Shown here: positions 31,051-39,256 of the stretch, one piece after another
Layout: every line of letters begins with the position of its first letter
Numbering within the stretch: position 1 is the stretch's first letter
Source: a virus
DNA: 39,268 nucleotides
IMG/VR virus record: IMGVR_UViG_3300009183_000177
Span: 1-39,268 of that record
Direction: 5' to 3' (one strand)
Translations under genes and position numbers: made by a program
The notes under the pieces: generated by a model
The model's input: the letters and a program-made list of their open reading frames with translations, nothing else
Told to the model about the DNA's origin: nothing
The model's database searches: none

Positions 31051-31373
31051 TCGTTGCGCCTTTCTGGTTCCACAAGAACAATCGTTATTGCGATCCGTCC
31101 TTTCCTGATCGAATTCGGCTCGCTAGAAATTTGCCAGCTTTCGGACCTCGCTAAAACGGTCATGCCCGATTTAAGCGCCCCCGTGTAAGCGTCGGCGGGA
31201 AACTTCACGACAAGCGTTCGCTCGTTATCCGTCGCCGCGATCCCGAGCGCGTTGCTCGATTCGGTTTCATCTTCAATCGCCTGGATCTTCGTTGACCCGA
31301 TGGTGATTTCTTCCGATCCCATCGTTGCGAGGGATTTCTTGAACGCCGTTAGGAGGAAGGTTTGAACACTCAT
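31047..31373 (-). CDS. Head-tail joining protein candidate
   Basis: 108 residues. A helical N-terminus (MSVQTFLLTAFKKSLATMGS) is followed by beta strands (EITIGSTKIQAIED, TLVVKFPADAYTGALKSGMT, WQISSEPNSIRKGRIAITIV). This layout resembles small adaptor proteins of phage heads. First gene of the neck/tail transcript after the terminator at 31393. Confidence 0.6.
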   Translation of the reverse strand: MSVQTFLLTAFKKSLATMGSEEITIGSTKIQAIEDETESSNALGIAATDNERTLVVKFPADAYTGALKSGMTVLARSESWQISSEPNSIRKGRIAITIVLVEPERRNE

Positions 31374-31392
31374 TTTCAGGATCTAAAGAAAA

Positions 31393-31420
31393 CGGCCCGC
31401 CCTCGCGAAAGGACGGGCCG
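31393..31420 (-). terminator. Rho-independent terminator after the capsid genes
   Basis: CGGCCCGCCCT (31393-31403) pairs with AGGACGGGCCG (31410-31420) over a 6-nt loop, 11 bp with one mismatch. On the minus strand the hairpin is followed by TTTTCTTT, a classic U-tract. It lies between the capsid-associated gene (ends 31452) and the neck genes (start 31373) and should reduce transcription from capsid into tail genes. Confidence 0.85.
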
Positions 31421-31451
31421 CTTATGGATTCCAACAAACAACCCGGAGAAA

Positions 31452-31865
31452 TTAGAACCTCACCGTGCCGGTTGCGTTGACACCCGCCGCAGTGGTTCCG
31501 CCAGCGCCGCGAGTCGTCTTGAAACGGACGTAACGCGGGCAATCGGAAGGAATGCGGAAACGAACGGTCGTCGCCGGAATACCAACACCGCCAGCGCCCG
31601 TCACGTTTTTCGTAAGGGTTTGGTCAATGGTGGCAAAGTTGGAAGCCGACGAGGTTTCCAGAATCAGACTCACAACAGAGGCGTCGGGAATGATGCCGGT
31701 TGCAAGCGCCGGAATGGACAATTCAAACTCGATGGATTCGGGCTTGTGAACATCCGCGCCGAGGTCAATCGCGGTGCTGTTGGTCGAGGCCGAGGCCGCG
31801 CCCATGGCGAACGGAACTGGATTTACCAGAACGTCCTGAATGTTTCGTGAATTTTCGTTTGGCAT
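31452..31865 (-). CDS. Capsid-associated (decoration-type) protein
   Basis: 137 residues. Beta-rich: SIEFELSIPALATGIIPDAS, VVSLILETSSASNFATIDQT and CPRYVRFKTTRGAGGT. It resembles small phage proteins encoded next to capsids (Bbp16-like), which decorate or stabilise the shell. It follows the capsid gene by two genes and is the last cistron before the strong terminator, consistent with high expression. No experimental role can be inferred. Confidence 0.6.
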   Translation of the reverse strand: MPNENSRNIQDVLVNPVPFAMGAASASTNSTAIDLGADVHKPESIEFELSIPALATGIIPDASVVSLILETSSASNFATIDQTLTKNVTGAGGVGIPATTVRFRIPSDCPRYVRFKTTRGAGGTTAAGVNATGTVRF

Positions 31866-31907
31866 GGTGTGCTAATGGATGATTTTGTTTTTCGATGCGG
31901 CGGAAGA

Positions 31908-32237
31908 TTAGGCTTCTTCCTTTTCCTTTTCCTCGATGGCGGAAACCAGATCGGCCTTGCTCATTCCGGAAGTGTCAATGCCGAGAAGTTCGGCCTTGCT
32001 GACAAGCTCTTGCTTGCTGAATGCAGACAACGGCTTGCCGTCCGCTTCGGTGGCGATGGCGACGCAAGCGCCGATTTCGGCAGTGTCGGTGACTTTGCAT
32101 CCGCCGACGACAAGCAACGGCTTGCCATCCTCGCCGCCAGTCGCAAGGCCGATGTCAACGGTCTTGTCGGCGTTGACTTTGAGAACGTCGAAAACTAGCG
32201 AGCGACCGTCTTCCGGGTAATAAGTGACTTGTTTCAT
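31908..32237 (-). CDS. Small capsid-region protein with HeH/SAP-like C-terminus
   Basis: 109 residues. The N-terminal 75 residues are beta-like (MKQVTYYPEDGRSLVFDVLK). Residues 76-103 (SKQELVSKAELLGIDTSGMS, KADLVSAIEEK) match a HeH/Rho-N-like 'L...A...GI..sgmsKadLi..I' helix-extension-helix, which in capsid-neighbour proteins probably contacts DNA or the shell. Leader is A-rich without Shine-Dalgarno. Confidence 0.65.
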   Translation of the reverse strand: MKQVTYYPEDGRSLVFDVLKVNADKTVDIGLATGGEDGKPLLVVGGCKVTDTAEIGACVAIATEADGKPLSAFSKQELVSKAELLGIDTSGMSKADLVSAIEEKEKEEA

Positions 32238-32331
32238 GATGCGAATTTGATGATTTGATTTTTGATTTTTGAGAGGGTGCCCGTCGTTCGTTCGGGCCGG
32301 TCGATCAATGAATCCCTATGGGATGATTTTT
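32238..32331 (-). other. Intergenic leader with a weak hairpin
   Basis: 94 bases between capsid and the next gene. GCCCG (32279-32283) can pair with CGGGC (32293-32297) over a 9-nt loop, and CCCATAGGG lies at 32316-32324. The minus-strand end before the ATG is rich in AAATCAAA. It could attenuate or process the capsid mRNA; evidence is weak. Confidence 0.3.
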
Positions 32332-33291
32332 TTACGCTTCGATAGCGTCGGTGTTGAGGATGGCGTCGGTTGCGATAATCGGAATGTTATCGTAATGCGT
32401 CGGCATGGGCGCGGTGGTGGTTTGCTTGCCGTTCGGATCTCCACCAGCGCCGCCGTTGAGAACAACCGTCATGGACAGTTGATATTGCTCGCGGGAGCGG
32501 CGCGACATGAAGATTGCGTCCGGACGATAGCCAACCGGGAAGCTATTGACGAGCCTTGCAAGCAAGGTGCCGGTCAATCCCTTGCCGGAATCGGCTGTCA
32601 GGTTGGCAATCCGACGAATGCAATTCACGTTGCCGATTTGCAGGCCGATCCATCCAATCAGATCGGCGACGCGACCTGGAAGCGGATTGCTGGAAGCGTC
32701 GTAAATCGTTTCGTCGCGGAAGTCACCCAAGCGGGGAACTTGACCGTTGCCGCCTACAAGAGTCACGTCTTGCTTGCCGAATTTCACGGCGTAAACGCTC
32801 GACGCGGTGCTTGCGGTGGTTCCGGTTGCATTGATTACAGATCCATCGGCGACGCCAGCGGTGAACGGCAGCGCGGCCTTGATGCCTGGAAAACCCTTGG
32901 CATCGGCGCTGATGCCATACCAGATTTGCGAACCGAGCTTGATAAGCGACTGGCGGAAAGTGCCGAGTGCTTCGACCATTTCCCAAGCTTCCATTCCTTC
33001 GTCGTATGCCATGGCAACGGCGCGGTCGGCCTCGACGCGACCGCCGAAAATGTAAGCCTCAACAAGCTTGCGGACGAACTCGCTTTTCGTGGCAGTGACG
33101 CCAGCGTTTGCGAGACGGAAACCGACACTTGGGAAAGAAACCCGTGTGACGGTGGGATATGAAGTGCCGTTGATCGTCCGGAAAGGAAAGACTTCGGCTT
33201 CCGGTGCGGAAGTCAAAACCTCTTCAATCAAGCCGACTTCCTTGTCAGCTCCATTGAGCTTGGCAACGTCGAGTAGTGTGATGCGTGGCAT
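32332..33291 (-). CDS. Major capsid protein (HK97 fold)
   Basis: 319 residues, of the single-domain type seen in BPP-1-like (Bbp17) capsids. N-terminus MPRITLLDVAKLNGADKEVG; core VFPFRTINGTSYPTVTRV; helix GFPGIKAALPFTAGVADGSV; YRPDAIFMSRRSREQYQLSM is the typical P-domain segment; the end HYDNIPIIATDAILNTDAIE is the conserved 'y.GiPiv.tD.i' of such capsids. Position after the scaffold-like gene and before the decoration genes agrees. The leader is A-rich (CGCAAAAAATAGAATAAGACC before ATG). Confidence 0.88.
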   Translation of the reverse strand: MPRITLLDVAKLNGADKEVGLIEEVLTSAPEAEVFPFRTINGTSYPTVTRVSFPSVGFRLANAGVTATKSEFVRKLVEAYIFGGRVEADRAVAMAYDEGMEAWEMVEALGTFRQSLIKLGSQIWYGISADAKGFPGIKAALPFTAGVADGSVINATGTTASTASSVYAVKFGKQDVTLVGGNGQVPRLGDFRDETIYDASSNPLPGRVADLIGWIGLQIGNVNCIRRIANLTADSGKGLTGTLLARLVNSFPVGYRPDAIFMSRRSREQYQLSMTVVLNGGAGGDPNGKQTTTAPMPTHYDNIPIIATDAILNTDAIEA

Positions 33292-33334
33292 GGTCTTATT
33301 CTATTTTTTGCGGTTTTGTGAGAACGATGAAACG

Positions 33335-33763
33335 TTATTTCTTGCGGGATTCGGCTTGCGACTTGTGGATCGCGGTTGCTTTCGCAAGACCAGTCAGACC
33401 GGCGATTTCTTGCTTGCCCTCGTCATCCTTGCCGGATTCCGGAAGCGGATTTCCGCCAAGGCCAGCGAAGCGGGCGGAAGCGGCGGTTTCAACGTCGGCG
33501 TCGAACGTGGCGAGCTTTCCGTTGGCGACTTCAAGCGCGGTGTTCGCGGTGGTAAGCGAGGCTTCGGAAGTCTCAAGAGCGGTTGCCGCTTCGTCGCGTT
33601 CCGTAGTCATCGCTTCAAGATCCGTTTGAGCGGTTTGAAGTTGTTCTTTCAGCGTGACGATTTCGGCGTCTCTTGCCGACAAGTCGCCTTGAAGGGTGGC
33701 GATTTGCCCTTCCAGTTTTCCGATTTCTTCCTTTGCGGAAGCGTTGGTGTAAAACAATTTCAT
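33335..33763 (-). CDS. Scaffold-like coiled-coil protein
   Basis: 142 residues, most of it coiled coil: EEIGKLEGQIATLQGDLSAR, EIVTLKEQLQTAQTDLEAM and TTERDEAATALETSEASLTT. The last 30 residues are basic (GLAKATAIHKSQAESRKK). Between protease and capsid genes, this is the standard layout of a head scaffold. It would be removed by the S49 protease during maturation. Confidence 0.7.
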   Translation of the reverse strand: MKLFYTNASAKEEIGKLEGQIATLQGDLSARDAEIVTLKEQLQTAQTDLEAMTTERDEAATALETSEASLTTANTALEVANGKLATFDADVETAASARFAGLGGNPLPESGKDDEGKQEIAGLTGLAKATAIHKSQAESRKK

Positions 33764-33861
33764 TGGCGGTTACGGTTTGTATTTCATGCGGATTACAATT
33801 TGATGCGGTGAGAGGTTGCTAGCTTAACGTTTCCTTACTTTCAAGAACAAAAGACAGAATT

Positions 33862-34770
33862 TCAATCGTCGGTTTCAGGGTCTAGCCCGTTTTCCTCGTC
33901 ATCTTCCGGAGGCTCGCAAAGCAGAATGACGGCGTCCCGAGCTTCCGCCCTGGTTGCGATGGCGTCCGCCAATCCGAGTTCTAGCGCCCTGTCGCCCGAA
34001 TACCATCCGGCGCGGAAAACTTCCGGGTCGAGCATCGCGCCCGCATTCGTCCGCCCTTCGGTGACGTGATTGCGGAACGCCTCGCCAGCCGAATTGATCG
34101 ACTCTTGTAGGAACTCCAATTGCGTTTCATCCGGTTCCAAGTGAAACGTGCTTTTGAGGTCCGCGCCCTCACTGACAAGAGCCTTGAAAGTGATTCCCAT
34201 GTCCGCCCAAAACTTGTCGCAATCGGCCCATGAAATGATTGCGCCGATGTTGCCGATTGTAGCGGACGGCGACACGATGATTTGATTCATCCCGGAGACG
34301 AGCCAATACGCGGCGGAACATGCCATGCCAGCGCAAAAACCAGCGGTCGGAATGCCAAGCCCTGAAATCGCTTGCCCGGCCTCAATGACACCGGCAACCG
34401 TTCCGCCTGGAGAATCGACGTGATACATGACGCCTTTTGCGCCTTGTGCTTTCGCGTCTAACGATTCGGCAATGATCGTGTTGTAACGCGTCGCAAGCCC
34501 GAGGTATTCGTAAATCGGCGGGCACTTGAAAAGCAACGCGCCCCGGATCTCGATATGAGCGACGGCGTCCGCGTCCATGTGCATCGGCTTGCGGAGCGTG
34601 TAGAATTGTTCCCAATACGAATCGGCCCGCTCTTCCGTTGCCGATTTTTCGGCAGCTTCCAGAGCGGAAAGAGCATAGTCTTGAACGGCGTCCGGTCGGA
34701 TCATCCATTGATGCGAGCGGATACTTGAAAGCATCCGGAGTTGAGCCGTTGAGGCGTTGACGGTTTTCAT
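33862..34770 (-). CDS. S49 head maturation protease (SppA/lambda gpC-type)
   Basis: 302 residues. AQGAKGVMYHVDSPGGTVAG is the typical S49 segment, then GFCAGMACSAAYWLVSG with catalytic Ser152 and the oxyanion Gly, VSPSATIGNIGAII, and Lys206 in EGADLKSTFHLEPD as the likely general base. WYSGDRALELGLADAIAT matches the conserved C-terminal 'f.G..A...GLvD'. The C-terminus is acidic. It cleaves scaffold and head proteins during capsid assembly. It overlaps the portal by 4 bases. Confidence 0.92.
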   Translation of the reverse strand: MKTVNASTAQLRMLSSIRSHQWMIRPDAVQDYALSALEAAEKSATEERADSYWEQFYTLRKPMHMDADAVAHIEIRGALLFKCPPIYEYLGLATRYNTIIAESLDAKAQGAKGVMYHVDSPGGTVAGVIEAGQAISGLGIPTAGFCAGMACSAAYWLVSGMNQIIVSPSATIGNIGAIISWADCDKFWADMGITFKALVSEGADLKSTFHLEPDETQLEFLQESINSAGEAFRNHVTEGRTNAGAMLDPEVFRAGWYSGDRALELGLADAIATRAEARDAVILLCEPPEDDEENGLDPETDD

Positions 34771-36317
34771 GATTGTGCGGCGTTGTCGGGTGCTGAAACA
34801 AAGTTAGGATCGGGCATTTCGTTAGGCGTGAGCATGTAGAACAAACGACGGTCGATCTCGATTCCGCGTTTCTCTTCCTCCGCAAGAATGCGCTCTTCGC
34901 GGTTGAAAACCTCGTCAATGCGTTCCATGTCGAAAGCCTCGATGTCGCCGCCGCCCTCTTCCGCAATGATGCCGGTGCGGTTGCGCAGACCGATCTTGTA
35001 ATCTTCCCGGCGCTGTTGAGCGTCGCGGCCTGGATCAATCGAAAACTTGCGCGGCATGACGAATCCGAGTTTCCACCAATCGGCGGGATTTTTCGGACGC
35101 GGGAGAATCCCGATGTTCATTGCGACGGCGACGGCGTAACGGATCTCGAAAAGGGCCGGTGACTTGATAACGTCTTGCCGATCCTCGACGGATGCGCGGG
35201 CGCGTTCCTGGATGTTCCGGACAAGCGCGGAGTTCACGCCTTCCGACTTCCAGAAAAGCTCATAAGGCCAGTTGACGGCGGCAGCGTGAGTGCGAATGAC
35301 GCGGTCTTGAAACCGATCCCACATGTCGCCCGGCGTGTTGTTCTCGACGGCTTCCAGCTTCCCGCCTGAATTGCTCCGGAAGTATTTAATCATTCCGCCT
35401 GCAAGAGATTCGACTGTCGGCGCTGCCGATGTCGTCGCGGTTGCGTTACGTCCAACGGTAACGGACGGGTCCGTTAGATCCGGCCCGCCAGTTTCGTTGT
35501 ATTCAACTAACGCGTAACTCGCCCGGATGTTCTGATTCATTTGCTCGCGTTCCGTCGCGGTCAACGATCCGTAAATCAACTTGATGGCCGCAGATCCGGA
35601 CGGAATACCGCGAACCTGATCGTGCCAGCGAGGATCGAAAACGTGAATGCAACGATCCGCTTCAAGGTCAACGTCTTCGGCGGGAGTGTCGCCAAGAACT
35701 CGATATGCCATCGCCCGGTTGAACTTGTCCCGAATGACGCCGTGCGAAATCCGCAAGCCTTTATATTTCCCATCGGTAACGATGGTGTATCCGCTTTGCC
35801 CTTGCGACGTGACACCCGATTGACGCTGGCCAATCCGGTTGACGGAAATACGTTGTGTCAGCGGGTATCCGCTAGCCGCTTTCGTTAGGTAAATCAGAAA
35901 GTCGCCGTCCCGGTCGATTGCGACGCTGTCGAGCCAAAGCCGGGTTTTGAAATCCCATGCCCGGCCTTTCACGTCGCAGTTGCCATACCACTGATTTTTC
36001 AACCAGTCGATTGCGAGCTTTCCCCATTCGCGATCCTCGCCCCAAAAATTCGGGTCCCATGCGCGGCCAATCGCGTTGTCCGCTTTTTGAACCATCGGCG
36101 TTGACCACGGCCCGAAGTTTTCAAACAAGCGCCGCGATCCGGAAACAATAAATTGCCGGTCGAGGTCCGGAATCAGTTTCTCGAAATCCTCTTTGAAATT
36201 CCTTTGCGGAGGAATCCCGCGATCATTCCTGGAAGCCGCGCTTGCGAAGTTTTGAGGCGTCGCGATGCTGGTTGGCATCACTTCAAATGGGTTGCCGAAT
36301 TGGTCGAGGATGGCCAT
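34767..36317 (-). CDS. Portal protein (lambda gpB-type)
   Basis: 516 residues, the usual length. Signature segments: RDGDFLIYLTK, the GDTPAEDVDLEADRCIHVFD strand and helix, PRWHDQVRGIPSGSAAIKLI (the 'p.q.RG.p....i' motif of gpB portals), INTHAAAVNWPYELFWKSEG-like DRVIRTHAAAVNWPYELFWK, and SALVRNIQERARASVEDRQD. Twelve copies form the DNA channel at one vertex. It overlaps the protease ATGA and follows the small gene at 36319 by one base. Confidence 0.92.
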   Translation of the reverse strand: MAILDQFGNPFEVMPTSIATPQNFASAASRNDRGIPPQRNFKEDFEKLIPDLDRQFIVSGSRRLFENFGPWSTPMVQKADNAIGRAWDPNFWGEDREWGKLAIDWLKNQWYGNCDVKGRAWDFKTRLWLDSVAIDRDGDFLIYLTKAASGYPLTQRISVNRIGQRQSGVTSQGQSGYTIVTDGKYKGLRISHGVIRDKFNRAMAYRVLGDTPAEDVDLEADRCIHVFDPRWHDQVRGIPSGSAAIKLIYGSLTATEREQMNQNIRASYALVEYNETGGPDLTDPSVTVGRNATATTSAAPTVESLAGGMIKYFRSNSGGKLEAVENNTPGDMWDRFQDRVIRTHAAAVNWPYELFWKSEGVNSALVRNIQERARASVEDRQDVIKSPALFEIRYAVAVAMNIGILPRPKNPADWWKLGFVMPRKFSIDPGRDAQQRREDYKIGLRNRTGIIAEEGGGDIEAFDMERIDEVFNREERILAEEEKRGIEIDRRLFYMLTPNEMPDPNFVSAPDNAAQS

Positions 36318-36318
36318 G

Positions 36319-36606
36319 TTAAACGATTCTTCCGTAGGTGCGAGACGATGGAGTTAGCCCGGCGTCGAGGTATTGCAACGCGTCGTCAAGGACTTCAAAC
36401 CAATCCTTGTTTGTCATGACGCCGCCGCCTAACGACTTCGCGAAAGACACGCCGTTGCCGCTTCCGCTCAAGATGTCGCCGCCCTTATTTTCCGCCAAGT
36501 CCGCCAAGGCTTCCGCCTTCCAGTCCTGGAGTTGCTTCCGGTTGGATGCGGATTCAGCGCCATAACGGCGCAACCTTGCAACAAACGTGATCCCTGGATG
36601 CGCCAT
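36319..36606 (-). CDS. Small head protein between terminase and portal
   Basis: 95 residues, helical N-terminus (GITFVARLRRYGAESASNRK), Gly/Ser-rich centre (GGDILSGSGNGVSFAKSLGG) and aromatic C-terminus (WFEVLDDALQYLDAGLTPSS). Position is that of lambda gpW but the sequence does not resemble it. One base before the portal gene. Confidence 0.55.
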   Translation of the reverse strand: MAHPGITFVARLRRYGAESASNRKQLQDWKAEALADLAENKGGDILSGSGNGVSFAKSLGGGVMTNKDWFEVLDDALQYLDAGLTPSSRTYGRIV

Positions 36607-36617
36607 GATTCCGAGAA

Positions 36618-36791
36618 TTAGGGAGCCTGCTTGATGATGTCGGAAACCGGGATGACGTAGGTTTCCCCGCCTTGCAGCGTGGCCTTGTCGCCGTCGATTT
36701 GCACAAGGTAAATCGGGCCGATCTCTTTGCCGTCCACTTTCGCGAAAACGTTAGTGCCAGCCTTGGGAGTGAATTCGGATTTTGTCGCCAT
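36618..36791 (-). CDS. Small protein between large terminase and portal
   Basis: A 57-residue frame, MATKSEFTPKAGTNVFAKVD through GPIYLVQIDGDKATLQGGET to DIIKQAP. The regular beta-strand pattern suggests an SH3-like or small barrel fold. It starts 31 bases after the large terminase stop and ends 11 bases before the ATG at 36606. Too short for standard cut-offs but well packed and compositionally sound. Confidence 0.6.
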   Translation of the reverse strand: MATKSEFTPKAGTNVFAKVDGKEIGPIYLVQIDGDKATLQGGETYVIPVSDIIKQAP

Positions 36792-36822
36792 GAGCGGAGC
36801 AAATCTTGATTATCCGGAAAAG

Positions 36823-38598
36823 TCAATCTTCAATCTCGATACGAATCACGCCCCGGATCGTCTCCATGACAATTTGCATGACCTCGCAATCCCATTCGTG
36901 GTTATCGTAATGGTCCTTGATCTTGCTCCAGCGATACACGCCCGGCGAAATCTCGCGCTTGACCTCCGCTTTCATTTGCTCGCGATAATCCTTCGACACG
37001 TCAACGGGAATCCCGAAGTGACCGTCTGGCAATCCCATTTGACCGACAAGCGCGTCTTTCGCCCGGAGGTTTGAAAACCGGATCGTCCGGAATCGGATTT
37101 GCGAACTCGTCGTTCCGTTCTGGTATTTTGAGAAGATTTTCCAAACGATTTTCGGGCGCTTTGAAGTGCCGATGTCGTATCGGTATCCCTTGGCCTGATC
37201 CTCGCCGATTAGGATCATCCACCATCCGGCAACGTCCGGCCCGCAGTGAAGCCGCACTTGCTTGACGACCTCGTCAATCTCATACCGACCGTCAATCGCA
37301 ACGTCCGGATTCTCGACGCCGAATCGGTCTTGAAGCTCAAACAAGCCTTGCCACGTCGTCACCTTACCTTCCCACAAAAGACGGCTTGCGCCTCCGATCT
37401 TGAACGCCCGGATGACAACCCAAAAGTGCCCCTTTTGAACGTCAATCGTCATGAACCGATAATGCTCGCCGTCCCACTTTTCGCCATTGTGGAACGCCTG
37501 CTTTCCGTAAGCCTCGCCGCCAGTCGTTAGCGTCGGCGCGTCGCTAGGCTCTTCCCAAAATTGCCCGAGGTCTTTGTTGATGAATTGTTTCAGCGGTTCC
37601 AAGTTCCCGCGCTTGGCCTGGTCATTGGCGATGATCCAAAGCTTCATGACAGACGCCCAAGTTTTCGTCCATACCGTCATGAACGTCCAAGAGAACGTGA
37701 CGCGATCCGGGAAATGTTTGTTGCCGTTCCAGACGGGTTTGCACTTCGACCATTTGCGCCGGTTTGAATCCGTGTCAGCGAACTCTTCACCGCAGGCCGG
37801 GCACTTGTAACGGATGCTCGCAAAGATTGCTGGCCAGTCGTAATCGCCGGATTCATCCCTAACGATTGTCCGCTTCAAGTCGTCCATGACAACCGGATTC
37901 CATTCCTTGCATTCCGGGCATTGATGGTGTCCGTCATGCCACTTGCCATTTTTGCAAAACTCGTGCCATTCGGTTCCCTCGTTGCCGCCCTGGGACTGCA
38001 AGAGCATCTTCCGATTCAGCCGGTCATGGTGCCGCTTGAGGAATTCACCGATCATCCCGTTGACCCACTTCCAGACCTCGTCACCGAAACAGTAACGCAT
38101 GGACTTTTCTTGAGTGTTCGACTCGTTAGCTCCGCCCGTAAACATGGACATATGACGGAAGATGATCGACGTTTTCTTTGCGTCGTTCCGATCCTTGCCG
38201 GACGGAATGAAAATCTTTGTCCATGGCGATTTCCGAAGGACTTTCAAAAGCCGCGATTCCATCCAGTCTTTTACGAGCTTGTCGTTTTGCCCGAGCATGA
38301 GCAAGTCACCCGGATCTTGCGCGATGGCGTAGGATGCGCAGACCTCGAAAATTGTTGTCTTGCCGAATCCGGTAACGGCGATGTTCGCAATTTCCTTGAT
38401 GCGAGGATCTTTGAACGCGTTCAAAACGAACTCATGCGCCGGGACAACCGACAAGTCGTATTTCGCGCCATACTGCGAACCGGCCAAGTAAACGTTTCTT
38501 GTCGCCAATTCCGAAAGCGGCAACCGATCCGGAGGCTTGACGCCGGACAGGAAGCCGGCTTTCCACGGCCTGCTTTCCTTTTCCTTTTCCGCGATCAT
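36823..38598 (-). CDS. Large terminase subunit (lambda gpA family)
   Basis: 591 residues from the ATG at 38598, overlapping the small terminase stop (ATGA). A modified Walker A VTGFGKTT (75-82), a Walker B region MRYCFGDEVWKW, a zinc-like CPECKEWNPVV...YKCPACGEEF pair, the nuclease Asp in FMTIDVQKGHFWV and GRYEIDEV, and DNHEWDCEVMQ near the end are the gpA-family landmarks. It cuts cos-like sites and pumps DNA into the prohead. The family makes cohesive ends, which agrees with the 12-base terminal repeat. Confidence 0.92.
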   Translation of the reverse strand: MIAEKEKESRPWKAGFLSGVKPPDRLPLSELATRNVYLAGSQYGAKYDLSVVPAHEFVLNAFKDPRIKEIANIAVTGFGKTTIFEVCASYAIAQDPGDLLMLGQNDKLVKDWMESRLLKVLRKSPWTKIFIPSGKDRNDAKKTSIIFRHMSMFTGGANESNTQEKSMRYCFGDEVWKWVNGMIGEFLKRHHDRLNRKMLLQSQGGNEGTEWHEFCKNGKWHDGHHQCPECKEWNPVVMDDLKRTIVRDESGDYDWPAIFASIRYKCPACGEEFADTDSNRRKWSKCKPVWNGNKHFPDRVTFSWTFMTVWTKTWASVMKLWIIANDQAKRGNLEPLKQFINKDLGQFWEEPSDAPTLTTGGEAYGKQAFHNGEKWDGEHYRFMTIDVQKGHFWVVIRAFKIGGASRLLWEGKVTTWQGLFELQDRFGVENPDVAIDGRYEIDEVVKQVRLHCGPDVAGWWMILIGEDQAKGYRYDIGTSKRPKIVWKIFSKYQNGTTSSQIRFRTIRFSNLRAKDALVGQMGLPDGHFGIPVDVSKDYREQMKAEVKREISPGVYRWSKIKDHYDNHEWDCEVMQIVMETIRGVIRIEIED

Positions 38599-39191
38599 TC
38601 CGTTTTCCCTTCCTCGCTTTCGGCGAGTGCCGTTAGGATTCCGAAAGAGTAATCCTCGCACTTGGCGACGGCGTCGGGATAGTCGAGGCCGACCAGCATT
38701 TGCGGAAGCTCCGCAGGAATTTTCAGGACAAGCGCCTTGATCGTTTGCCCGGTTGCCATGCCCTCGCGAATCTGACTTTCCTTCGTGACGTAGTGCCCTT
38801 GCTCGCGAAGTGATTTCAACACGTCCCGGACGCCAGCGATTTGCATTCGGATCGTCCTCGCCCCTTCATAGTCCCGAGCCTTGAGAAGCTTCCTTTGGAG
38901 TTGCTTTAATTCGTGTTCAATGTCGAGGTGATCCGTTGCCGGTGGTTCCGGTGGTTCATCGCCTGCAAGGGGCGGCGTGTTTTCTGGCGGCGTATCCTCG
39001 ACAGCGGGTTTGCGTTTTCGCGGTGCCCGTTCCTGGTTGCGAAACTTCTTTTCCAGTGCAACCGGATCGTCCAACGGATACCCTTTCGACCTCCACACTT
39101 TCACGCATTTTTCCGTGACGACACGGTCAAGCGCAACCGTCAATCGGGCCGCAATTGCTCTTAATGATTTGTCGCTAGGCTTGCCCGCCAT
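38595..39191 (-). CDS. Small terminase subunit
   Basis: 198 residues. N-terminal winged-HTH-like segment (KSLRAIAARLTVALDRVVTE... VKVWRSKGYPLDDP) for cos binding, a Pro/Glu/Lys-rich linker (50-85), then a coiled coil (DIEHELKQLQRKLLKARDYE, GVRDVLKSLREQG) for oligomerisation and contact with the large subunit. First late gene, 65 bases from the terminal repeat. Like lambda Nu1 by layout rather than by sequence. Confidence 0.75.
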   Translation of the reverse strand: MAGKPSDKSLRAIAARLTVALDRVVTEKCVKVWRSKGYPLDDPVALEKKFRNQERAPRKRKPAVEDTPPENTPPLAGDEPPEPPATDHLDIEHELKQLQRKLLKARDYEGARTIRMQIAGVRDVLKSLREQGHYVTKESQIREGMATGQTIKALVLKIPAELPQMLVGLDYPDAVAKCEDYSFGILTALAESEEGKTE

Positions 39192-39256
39192 GATTCATTT
39201 CCGTGCCAATGTTCGGACCTAGTTAAATTTTCACGAATTCACACGTTTTGACCGAG
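39192..39256 (-). other. Leader between genome end and small terminase gene
   Basis: 65 bases, AT-rich on the minus strand (GTGAAAATTTAACTAGG). No sure promoter; TTTAACT could be a -10 box without a matching -35. The late promoter may lie further up, beyond the genome junction in 1-622. Confidence 0.35.

Noticed and set aside
36554-36826. 90-residue minus-strand frame between terminase and portal
   Set aside because: Arg/Ser-rich shadow frame overlapping both the 57-residue and 95-residue genes, which have better composition and spacing.
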